A stretch of 64,000 nt of DNA from positions 1 through 64,000 of IMG/VR virus record IMGVR_UViG_3300017593_000069, one strand, 5' to 3'. The notes below the pieces were generated by a model. The model was not told where the DNA came from. It saw nothing but the letters and a program-made list of their open reading frames with translations, and ran no database searches. This document shows, piece by piece, positions 49,971 through 56,929 of this stretch (positions within the stretch are counted from its first letter, which is position 1; each line of letters starts with the position of its first letter). The position numbers and the translations under genes were made by a program. The DNA is from a virus.

Positions 49971-50724
49971 CAATCGACCCCCAGTTACCTTTAGAGTTTA
50001 TCTCTTCCAACCACCTCTCTTTAGACCAATTTAACATGTCAAAGACTTCACTACGATTTGATGCAATTACAGGGTTGATAGGATGATACAAGTGATAGAG
50101 AGTTACAGGGAGAGGCCTCACCTTGTAACCTAGGACCTCTAACTTAGCCCAGTGAGCGTTGTCTTCACTCGTCCTTCCAAAGAACCTCTCGTCCATACCC
50201 TGAAAATCGAAGTAAGTATCACGATAGCACACAAAGGCTCCTCCGGCAGCACCTGCCTTAGAAGGGCGACAAGCCCGAGACGGAGACGTAATTTCTACTT
50301 CATACCTTGGGAGCGAGAGTGACCGAAGAGTATCCTTTTCACTCAAGTACACAATACAGTTCCAGGCAGGACCGACATAGTCCTTGGAAGTAACCTGCTC
50401 ACGTACAATACGTGAGAAGTCGGGAGGAAAGACCAAATCAGCATCAATTAGAACAACTATATCACAAGTCGAAAGATGACGAACTCCAATGTTGAAGTTC
50501 CAGGCCCTGTTGTACGGGGTCGATGTGTAAATCTTCAAGTACTTCAACTCAGTATCCTCAGCTAAAACAGGAGATAACACATTACGAGTTAGTGCTTTAA
50601 AAGGACCAGACTCAACGATGCAAATTTGCTCGATGTCTTGGAGAGAGGAAAGACACTTAAGAAGTAAAGGAAGACGTCGCTCATGATGTTCATAACCAAT
50701 TACTATAGAGATTGTCCTATCCAT
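49945..50724 (-). CDS. GT2-like glycosyltransferase (galactosyltransferase-type C-terminus)
   Basis: The 259-residue protein starts SIVIGYEHHERRLPLLLKC, has SGPFKALTRNVL and YNRAWNFNIGVRHLSTCDIV, then VLIDADLVFPP with the DxD metal site. A C-terminal GGAFVCYRDTYFDFQGMDER followed by FFGRTSEDNAHWAKL matches the GT7/galactosyltransferase C-terminal motif. The start ATG 50724 follows GAGG at six bases. It diverges from the plus-strand ligase gene; no strong promoter is visible in the 70-base gap between them, only weak candidates on each strand. Confidence 0.75.
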   Translation of the reverse strand: MDRTISIVIGYEHHERRLPLLLKCLSSLQDIEQICIVESGPFKALTRNVLSPVLAEDTELKYLKIYTSTPYNRAWNFNIGVRHLSTCDIVVLIDADLVFPPDFSRIVREQVTSKDYVGPAWNCIVYLSEKDTLRSLSLPRYEVEITSPSRACRPSKAGAAGGAFVCYRDTYFDFQGMDERFFGRTSEDNAHWAKLEVLGYKVRPLPVTLYHLYHPINPVIASNRSEVFDMLNWSKERWLEEINSKGNWGSIDGFIVKPI

Positions 50725-50794
50725 CACAAACCTCACTTGCCTCTAACAAAAAAAGGAGTTAACCTCAACTAAGAACACTAATCAAGGAGGCTCA

Positions 50795-51793
50795 ATGTTA
50801 GCGAAAAAAATAACACCAGGAAAGTTCAACGGGCGTCAACACGACTATGTAGCTTTCATCTTCAACGTGAAGAAAATTAACACGCGCGAACTGTTATCAT
50901 TCATACGTAAAAAATACGGAGCACGGCTCGATTTCATTGTTGAACCCAAGTACGATGGTCTCTACATCCAAATTAGTAAAGAAGGTAACTCCATTAAAGC
51001 GTACAGTGACCAAGGCAATCCATTACAACTACCAAATCCAATCATAGAAGCCCTAAAGAACCTCCCCTGTAACAACCTTGTCGCAGAGGGCGAACTGGAA
51101 ACTTACGTAAACAAAAAGCACCAACCACGAGGAATTACCATTGGTTTAATCCATAGGAGAAGGAAAACTCGCAACAACGTTCACGCGGTATTGACTCTTT
51201 TCGATTGTCTCTACATAGACAATAAAGATATCTCTCATCAAACAACACTGGAGCGCCTAGAAGAACTCAAGGCACTTCCCATCCCCTCAGAACTAACTCC
51301 TATAGATACACCCCTAAACAGGGTCCCTTACGAGCGAGCAAGGTCTCTCTCAGAGGTCGACAAGAACGTCCGCAAGTTCTGTAAAATCAGACACTTTGAA
51401 GGAGCAATACTCAAACCAACTAAACAAGATGCACATAATTTAACATTCATCAAGTTTAAACGGTATATAGAATTCGCGCTCAAAGTTATTAACAGGATCC
51501 CCACAAAGACAAAAGGTGTCTATAACTACGACCTAGGAGCTGCAAACGAGAAAGGAGATCTCGAACTAGTAGGAAGAAGTCACAACTCCGAACTTTACTT
51601 GAACAAGGGCGACGTAGTAGCAGTAGCTTGTTACAACGTAAGTGTTTACATAGACAACGAGGGAAAGAGGGTAAGAGTACGTCTTTACAGCTCAACAATA
51701 CAAAACAAAACCACAGCTCCAGTTAACACCATCAGAACTATCCTACAAACAGCAAAAAGCTACAACATGCTCGAGGTACATAAAATTACTTAA
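50795..51793 (+). CDS. ATP-dependent DNA ligase
   Basis: The 332-residue enzyme seals nicks in DNA using ATP. It has FIVEPKYDGLYIQI (motif I, adenylated Lys in KYDG), LTLFDCLYID (motif III), HFEGAILKPT (motif IV) and TFIKFKR (motif V), followed by an OB-fold C-terminal domain (VVAVACYNVSVYIDNEGKRV). Short phage ligases have this two-domain layout. ATG 50795 follows AAGGAGG. It is one of two plus-strand genes and points against the replication genes, which may allow separate timing. It ends with an 8-base convergent overlap with the KH-domain gene. A weak promoter (TTGCCT, 17 bases, TAACCT near 50738-50766) is possible. Confidence 0.85.
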   Translation: MLAKKITPGKFNGRQHDYVAFIFNVKKINTRELLSFIRKKYGARLDFIVEPKYDGLYIQISKEGNSIKAYSDQGNPLQLPNPIIEALKNLPCNNLVAEGELETYVNKKHQPRGITIGLIHRRRKTRNNVHAVLTLFDCLYIDNKDISHQTTLERLEELKALPIPSELTPIDTPLNRVPYERARSLSEVDKNVRKFCKIRHFEGAILKPTKQDAHNLTFIKFKRYIEFALKVINRIPTKTKGVYNYDLGAANEKGDLELVGRSHNSELYLNKGDVVAVACYNVSVYIDNEGKRVRVRLYSSTIQNKTTAPVNTIRTILQTAKSYNMLEVHKIT

Positions 51794-52052
51794 GACTAGA
51801 CACCTCAAAGACAGTCTTAAGATCCAACCGAGCTCCTAAGCACCGAACAAGATGTCTCATCGCAGACACCGTGCTTCCTTTCTTCCCAATTAGAAACGAG
51901 AGCGTCTTAGGAGAGTCAGCTTTAACCGTAAACAACACAATTGAATCCCCTTTGTAAGTCTCAACGGTTACAGTATCCGGGTCGTCCACCAAAGCCTTAA
52001 CCAGTTGAGTGACAAGTTCGGTTAACTCTTTCACTTTATCAGTATTACTCAT
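51786..52052 (-). CDS. KH-domain RNA-binding protein (KhpA-like)
   Basis: The 88-residue protein begins with a helix (KVKELTELVTQLVKALVDDP), a strand pair, and then SFLIGKKGSTVSAMRHLVRC, a KH-domain loop (GKKG) that holds single-stranded RNA. Size and order match bacterial KhpA (YlqC), an RNA chaperone of ribosomal and cell-division transcripts. A phage copy is uncommon. ATG 52052 has AAGGAGG, and a promoter lies at 52128-52100. It could regulate phage or host mRNAs, or take part in late switching. Confidence 0.75.
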   Translation of the reverse strand: MSNTDKVKELTELVTQLVKALVDDPDTVTVETYKGDSIVLFTVKADSPKTLSFLIGKKGSTVSAMRHLVRCLGARLDLKTVFEVSSLK

Positions 52053-52099
52053 AACCTACCTCCTTAAAACTAAACTGAACTGAACATTCAACAAGAGAA

Positions 52100-52128
52100 A
52101 ATTTACCCTCACAAATGGCCAAAGTCAA
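52100..52128 (-). promoter_or_regulatory. Sigma70-type promoter for the KH-domain gene
   Basis: On the minus strand TTGACT (52128-52123) and TAAATT (52105-52100) are 17 bases apart; matches are five and four of six. It overlaps the end of the DHH gene and lies about 50 bases before the KH-domain gene's start codon, separating that gene from the replication operon. Confidence 0.65.
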
Positions 52129-53108
52129 GTGACTTTTTCACGCGCAGTAGTAAGACGTGTACATACAACCTGAGCCAACTTCCGCGCTAGCTCCATAGCA
52201 GCTTGAGCATTGGGTAAAACCGCAGCGGCAACACGAACATGACCTCCCGAATCACCGTCGTAAACATCACGAAGAATCTCGTGTAAAGGTATTACACAAT
52301 CAAACTCCTTCCACGGGTTATAAGAGACCGACAGGCTGACTGCAGGTGAATCCCAAGGAGGAATACTACGAATGTGTATTAAAAAGTCTAAATTCGGTTG
52401 AACCAAGAAAGCGGCATACCGAGAGGAAAACTTATAACCAACAAAGGAACATATCCCTACTAAGACGTCTTTGTCTTCATAAAGGACCAAATTCTTTTGT
52501 AAGAAATCTATAGACCTCTCTTGCTTCCAAGTATACCGTCGATAAGCATCGTCTACTTTCGGATGGGAGAGTATCTGGTCGGGAGGAACTTGACATATCA
52601 TTTTCAGCAACTCGGCTCTGAAAACATCATCGTTGAACGTTTGAGACATAGCAACAGCAACTCTTAACGGCGGGTCCTTCATTAAGACGGCTTGTTCAGC
52701 AGATTCGTAGCGAGCACTATCAACCATATCAGCCCAAGGTACTAGAGACTCCAACAGAGGGTTCAACTTAGCTAAAGGTTCAAGAACTCTAGCACAGGAA
52801 GGGGCGTCGGAGTCATAAAAGCAAACTCCCCGAGTTATTTCGGAAGAGTCTGGAACAAACCTTTCCTGGTGATGATCAGCCCAAATAAAGAAGTCAGAAG
52901 AAGGAAGAGCACGACTATATGGAAAGTCAGTTACCACATTAACAATAGGGTCAAACCGATAGGAATCCCAAACTTCAGGAGGATAAGTCGAATACTCAAC
53001 AAAAGTAATCTTATCCAAACTTAAACCAACTTCCTTACAAAAATTATATCCAATTGCACCTGACACCAAACCGTCAAAATCTCCGTGCGTGTAAATACTA
53101 AACTTCAT
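52125..53108 (-). CDS. DHH-family phosphoesterase
   Basis: The 327-residue protein has SIYTHGDFDGLVSGAIGYNF (first metal motif, like D-x-D-G of DHH proteins), a second DFPYS, WADHHQERF (DHH), and GDSGGHVRVAAAV at the end (the DHHA1 GGH motif). The family includes RecJ-like nucleases, nano-RNases and cyclic-di-AMP phosphodiesterases; the short length is nearer to nano-RNase-type enzymes, but residues for cyclic dinucleotides cannot be judged by eye. ATG 53108 has AAGGAG. It overlaps the upstream hypothetical gene by 11 bases. It could recycle oligonucleotides during replication or cleave a signal nucleotide. Confidence 0.75.
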   Translation of the reverse strand: MKFSIYTHGDFDGLVSGAIGYNFCKEVGLSLDKITFVEYSTYPPEVWDSYRFDPIVNVVTDFPYSRALPSSDFFIWADHHQERFVPDSSEITRGVCFYDSDAPSCARVLEPLAKLNPLLESLVPWADMVDSARYESAEQAVLMKDPPLRVAVAMSQTFNDDVFRAELLKMICQVPPDQILSHPKVDDAYRRYTWKQERSIDFLQKNLVLYEDKDVLVGICSFVGYKFSSRYAAFLVQPNLDFLIHIRSIPPWDSPAVSLSVSYNPWKEFDCVIPLHEILRDVYDGDSGGHVRVAAAVLPNAQAAMELARKLAQVVCTRLTTAREKVT

Positions 53109-53418
53109 TCGATTCTCCTTTCTGTTCAAACTGCTTCTTCAGCGCAAAAAGGCCCAAACAAATCAAGTCCTCATTAAGAGCAAACTTCCGTGACGTGTTC
53201 ACTACCTTCTTAAACAGGTACCTAAAGAACTCATCCGCTTTATTACGTCGCGGAAAAGATAAAACTCCCTCGCTAAACATAAACCACAGTAGGGCCTTAC
53301 AACAAAGATCCCAACCATCTTTTCCGCTGTCGCGGGGGCCATTTAAATCCCGATGTAAGCGGGACATCACTGCGTCCAACAAGCCATATAAATTCTCACC
53401 ACTATACTCCTCATCCAT
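53098..53418 (-). CDS. Hypothetical protein, about 106 aa
   Basis: Helical and charged, no family recognised: DEEYSGENLYGLLDAVMSRL, later DGWDLCCKALLWFMFSEGVL and KADEFFRYLFKKVV. Two adjacent Cys and several aromatic residues are present but no clear motif. I chose ATG 53418, which overlaps the upstream gene's end by eight bases; a TTG at 53457 would extend into the upstream gene. It is part of the same operon as the DHH and QueE genes. Confidence 0.45.
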   Translation of the reverse strand: MDEEYSGENLYGLLDAVMSRLHRDLNGPRDSGKDGWDLCCKALLWFMFSEGVLSFPRRNKADEFFRYLFKKVVNTSRKFALNEDLICLGLFALKKQFEQKGESNEV

Positions 53419-53794
53419 GTCTAACCCAATAAGAGAAACGCGGAAATCTCCTCTCAAACCACTTTAATTCAGTTGCTTGCCTGAACACTTCAAGGGCTTC
53501 TGTCACGGACAAGAAAGGGAGTAGAAACCCCTGTACTAAAATCCTCCGAAACCCGAAGTAGGAGTCGATTCCAACTGCAGTCAAAATGACTCCGAAGTAG
53601 AGTAAGAATTTACAACACGTCCTAAGAAGTATGTGACTATCAAACCGCCGATACTTCAAAGACAAGTACACACTTAGGACTAGTTCCACAATCACCAGAC
53701 AAACCAAAATCACCATTTGACTGGCGCAATAAGGAGACAACAACACGCCGCTCATTAAGGTAAACATACCCTTAAACATGAACTTCGACCTCAC
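53411..53794 (-). CDS. Holin-4-like membrane protein within the replication module
   Basis: This protein of about 125 residues has three hydrophobic segments: MVILVCLVIVELVLSVYLSL, FLLYFGVILTAVGIDSYFGF, and VQGFLLPFLSV. The end SVTEALEVFRQATELKWFE resembles the phage holin family 4 ('.lSilEn...lG'), as does the early segment with acidic turn and the basic-polar loop. Position within replication genes is unusual for a holin, so a different membrane role (for example exclusion) is possible. The start could be GTG 53794 or ATG 53779; neither ribosome binding site is decisive. Confidence 0.5.
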   Translation of the reverse strand: MRSKFMFKGMFTLMSGVLLSPYCASQMVILVCLVIVELVLSVYLSLKYRRFDSHILLRTCCKFLLYFGVILTAVGIDSYFGFRRILVQGFLLPFLSVTEALEVFRQATELKWFERRFPRFSYWVRHG

Positions 53795-54471
53795 TTTCCC
53801 GCAACTCCATTAAAAAGAACTAAGTGTTCACGGGTACCAAACCTAAACCCGTACTTCATGCAAAACTCAAAACACGCGAGACCTTGTTCTACGTAAGAAT
53901 CCCTAGTTCGAGACTCAGGCATTACGTAAATATCTTCTTCCGAAGCAATTCCGAGCTGGGAAGCGCACTTGAACACAAACTGCGCAAAAGTGTAATCATC
54001 AACCTTCTTATTATACACAACCTTAAGTATCTTTTTAAACCCTCGAAAAGACGTTAAGTTAAGATAGGATGAAGTGTGTAACTTCGGACTAACTGAAAAA
54101 AGAGTATCAAACTTCGCCCATTCCCTACTAGGAGGAATGGTCCCGTTAGTCTCAACGTTTAACTTTGGCAATAACTCTGAAGGAACTCTGGACAGGTATT
54201 GCACCAATTCCCGTTGTTGAAGTAACGGCTCTCCACCCGTAATCACAAGAAGTGGCAGTCTCTTACTCTTCAATAATCGCAGAAAATCTCCTTCTGCACA
54301 CAGTGAAGGCGAAGTTTTTATGGGAATAGCATAACTCGTATCACACATCCGACAAGGGCCACACGGCAGATTAACAAGATTGCAGCCTTGTAGGCGCACA
54401 AAATGGGCAGGGACTCCAACATAAGGACCTTCACCCTGGATGCTCTCAAAAACCTCACTTACTCGCAGCAT
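53791..54471 (-). CDS. queE: 7-carboxy-7-deazaguanine synthase-like radical SAM protein (QueE)
   Basis: QueE turns 6-carboxy-tetrahydropterin into 7-carboxy-7-deazaguanine, the base of queuosine and archaeosine precursors. The 226-residue protein starts VFESIQGEGPYVGVPAHFVR, a QueE hallmark, and has LQGCNLVNLPCGPCRMCDTS: Cys at 0, 7, 10 and 13. The last two are those before CDT, so the cluster motif is C-x9-C-x2-C with an extra Cys, one of the loop variants of QueE. VITGGEPLLQQ binds SAM. ATG 54471 has AGGAGG. FolE2 is encoded 6 kb upstream; QueC and QueD are not seen in the window. Confidence 0.85.
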   Translation of the reverse strand: MLRVSEVFESIQGEGPYVGVPAHFVRLQGCNLVNLPCGPCRMCDTSYAIPIKTSPSLCAEGDFLRLLKSKRLPLLVITGGEPLLQQRELVQYLSRVPSELLPKLNVETNGTIPPSREWAKFDTLFSVSPKLHTSSYLNLTSFRGFKKILKVVYNKKVDDYTFAQFVFKCASQLGIASEEDIYVMPESRTRDSYVEQGLACFEFCMKYGFRFGTREHLVLFNGVAGK

Positions 54472-54898
54472 AAGCACCTCCTAAAACCACATGAGAGGCA
54501 AAGTTAGTAAACTCACACAAGAAATATCCGTTGATGAACAAATATGGTTGAACGCGTGTTTGCAAGTTATCTATCGGAGTGATTAAGAAAATGTTACTCC
54601 CCTCTTTACGGGTCAGTATGTAAAAAGCATCACCACCAGAGAGCTGATGACACTCTTGAATGAATTCGCGCAGCTCTGGGGTAAACCCCCTCTTGAGTAA
54701 TTGGTTCAGAGAGAGCTTGAGGTAACGACAAAACAGCAGCCCCGGGCGAACTAAAGGAACGTCAAAATACCTCTCATCCCCAAGTAAATACCCTTTCAAC
54801 GAGTAATAATCAGTACTCCGAACTAGCGTCGGATGAAGTATCTGAAGAACTCTCTTCTCCAGGTAAAGCTGTCTGGACTCCGTCTTCGTGGGAAACAT
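54455..54898 (-). CDS. Hypothetical protein overlapping recA (147 aa)
   Basis: No family recognised. ATG 54898 follows GGAGGAAGGG and lies 89 bases inside the end of recA in another frame. The product starts FPTKTESRQLYLEKRVLQIL and ends in a hydrophobic stretch YLFINGYFLCEFTNFASHVV. It has a mixed helix and beta composition and no catalytic motif. The long overlap with recA and the strong ribosome binding site suggest it is real and expressed with recA. Confidence 0.5.
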   Translation of the reverse strand: MFPTKTESRQLYLEKRVLQILHPTLVRSTDYYSLKGYLLGDERYFDVPLVRPGLLFCRYLKLSLNQLLKRGFTPELREFIQECHQLSGGDAFYILTRKEGSNIFLITPIDNLQTRVQPYLFINGYFLCEFTNFASHVVLGGAYAASK

Positions 54899-55937
54899 CG
54901 CCCTTCCTCCACTTAGGTGAAAGCAGAACTTGATTGGTTCGAAGATTACGAAGTTGAAGAACCGTGTTAGCAAGAGGCCCGTAGTAGGTCTCTACCACCA
55001 ACTTCTCAATCTCTGAAAAAATCTCAACCGGAGGTGTACCTTGAAATTTTTCACCTTTGAACTCTTTCCAACCACCTCCACCCAAATCCTTGAGAATACC
55101 CGTCTCCTTCGCGAACCAAGTAACAAACTCGGTATCGTCAAAACCAGAGTCAAAATAATAGGTGACCGGAGCGGTCAAGTAGGGACGGTAAATCTTATTC
55201 TTAACCGCCGTCACAGACAGTTTCATTCCTACTACCTCATTTTTCCTCTCAGGATGAGGAATTAAACTTACTCGCTTCAATTGTAGTTGAAGGCAACTGT
55301 GAAAATCAAACGCGTGACCACCAATCTTCGAAACTCCACTAGCACCCCAAATACTGATCTTTTCCTTTTGCTGATTGGTTGCAACAAACAAAATATTCAA
55401 ATCTTCCAAAGCGGTCGTTAGTTGACGAAGTCCTTTCGAAAGGAGCCGTGCGTGAAGGCCTGCGGCCTTATCTGAAAGATCATCGTCTATTTCCTCAAGG
55501 ACAGGAGTGGCTGCGATAGAATCCCACGCAAATATACGTGGTGGGGGTGCGGGGTGCTTTTTGAAAAGAGTACAAAGAGTCTTAAATGTCTCAACGGCTT
55601 CTTGGACGTGTTCAGGGTTCACAACGAGCAGTTTCTCTGGAGAGACGCAGAAGAGCCTCGCCCAATCATTAGTGTAAGCGTGCTCTGTATCAGCGAGGAC
55701 AGCGGTCCCTTCTAGTACATGGGCAGAGCCAAGAAGTGCTGCTACAATAGCAGATTTCCCTACTGACTCAAGACCAAAAATCTCTACAACTCTACCTAAA
55801 GGGAATCCAGGAGCTCCTGTTACATAATCAAGGGGTAACACCCCTGAAGGAAGATAACCTCGTTCGTCTTGAGAAATTGTATCTAGAGTAGAAGTCGCAC
55901 ACTTGAGTGACTTTCTAGCAGCTTCTAACCATTCCAT
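54810..55937 (-). CDS. recA: RecA-like recombinase
   Basis: The 375-residue protein binds single-stranded DNA and catalyses strand exchange. It has VEIFGLESVGKSAIVAALLG (Walker A), AWDSIAATPVLEEIDDDLSD (Walker B and following loop), IWGASGVSKIGGHAFDFHS (loop region), and VKNKIYRPY, which is in the RecA order. The C-terminus is short and ends in an acidic Ser/Asp tail (ESSSDTSSDASSEY). ATG 55937 follows GGGAGG. It is encoded directly after the SSB gene, as part of the replication and recombination cluster. Confidence 0.85.
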   Translation of the reverse strand: MEWLEAARKSLKCATSTLDTISQDERGYLPSGVLPLDYVTGAPGFPLGRVVEIFGLESVGKSAIVAALLGSAHVLEGTAVLADTEHAYTNDWARLFCVSPEKLLVVNPEHVQEAVETFKTLCTLFKKHPAPPPRIFAWDSIAATPVLEEIDDDLSDKAAGLHARLLSKGLRQLTTALEDLNILFVATNQQKEKISIWGASGVSKIGGHAFDFHSCLQLQLKRVSLIPHPERKNEVVGMKLSVTAVKNKIYRPYLTAPVTYYFDSGFDDTEFVTWFAKETGILKDLGGGGWKEFKGEKFQGTPPVEIFSEIEKLVVETYYGPLANTVLQLRNLRTNQVLLSPKWRKGDVSHEDGVQTALPGEESSSDTSSDASSEY

Positions 55938-55996
55938 CTCCTACCTCCCATTAACAGAATGGTAGGAGAGTATATTCTACTCCCCTACCAGTGACT

Positions 55997-56860
55997 CTAT
56001 TTATTCATCAACTTATTGAGCAAAGCTTGCATTTTCTGAGGATCAAATTGCTGGCCCGAAGAACTCTTATCAGAAGATGGTGTCTCTACTGCAGGGCTAG
56101 CCTGAGCTGGTTGATCAGGCGGAGGTGATTGAGGGGGAGCGCTAGGCGCTGGCTGCGGATTAGGAGTAGATGACTGAGTAGAAGGTGTAACCGGCTGTTG
56201 ACTACCCGGGGTTCCTTCCCACGGAGGAGTAGAACCAGGCGTAGGGAGACTTTGACCAACAGAAGCCGGAGTCAGTCTCACATTCTCGTTTTGAAGTAAC
56301 TCAGCTATCTCCTCAAACGGTATCTCCTCAAAGATCGTGCTCAGGTCCTTAAGGCCAGACAAGAAGGTCGGGTCAACCGGAGTTGGTTCAGGATCCGGAT
56401 ACACTTGGTATTTAGTATCCTTAGCCCCAGTGCCTTCACGAACTATGGTGATATTTCTTCCCTGATTCACATCAGTTAGGTCACCCCACTTAGGATCTAG
56501 AAAGTACTGATTCAGCGAACGCCATACTGTAACAGGCATACTCCACACTTGAACACCTGCTGAAGGGTTCTCTAAGTCAATCATGTTCACGAGGAACTTG
56601 TTCATTGTTTGAACCTTATCCTTCAGTACCATCGCAAAGGCCGAGTCTTGCAACATTGAACATACAATACAACCATCTCCTGTACAAAGGACATATCTAC
56701 TACTCACCCAATGTAATCGAACGGCGTAGTAGTACACTGGAATGTCCTCACGGTAGGGCGGTAAAATCCTAATATAATTCTTCCCTGTTTTAGGTTTCCA
56801 AAAATTCCCAGAGCTAAACTTAGCAAGATCATTCTTAATTTTAGCGAGATCAACTGGCAT
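55997..56860 (-). CDS. Single-stranded DNA-binding protein, gp32-like
   Basis: The 287-residue protein has a gp32-like core. KTGKNYIRILPPYREDIPV is the early strand, and LHWVSSRYVLCTGDGCIVCS carries a His and three Cys (zinc-binding in gp32 relatives). AFAMVLKDKVQTMNKFLVNM and TKYQVYPDPEP follow. The last third is a long Pro/Gln/Ser/Thr-rich linker ending in a helix QKMQALLNKLMNK. There is no acidic tail like that of most SSBs. ATG 56860 follows AAGGAGG. It sits between polymerase and recA. Confidence 0.7.
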   Translation of the reverse strand: MPVDLAKIKNDLAKFSSGNFWKPKTGKNYIRILPPYREDIPVYYYAVRLHWVSSRYVLCTGDGCIVCSMLQDSAFAMVLKDKVQTMNKFLVNMIDLENPSAGVQVWSMPVTVWRSLNQYFLDPKWGDLTDVNQGRNITIVREGTGAKDTKYQVYPDPEPTPVDPTFLSGLKDLSTIFEEIPFEEIAELLQNENVRLTPASVGQSLPTPGSTPPWEGTPGSQQPVTPSTQSSTPNPQPAPSAPPQSPPPDQPAQASPAVETPSSDKSSSGQQFDPQKMQALLNKLMNK

Positions 56861-56929
56861 AACAAACCTCCTTTTGTAAAAAAATTAACATCGACCATCT
56901 ATTGTACTTCTTCTAGGAAAAAGCCTAAA

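Noticed and set aside
50725-50794. Divergent promoter pair between the GT2 and ligase genes.
   Set aside because: Candidate boxes match the consensus in only three or four positions on each strand; too weak to annotate.
56861-56929. A terminator or promoter between the SSB and polymerase genes.
   Set aside because: Only a four-pair stem with a T-rich loop is visible, not followed by T-run, and no -35/-10 pair at proper spacing.
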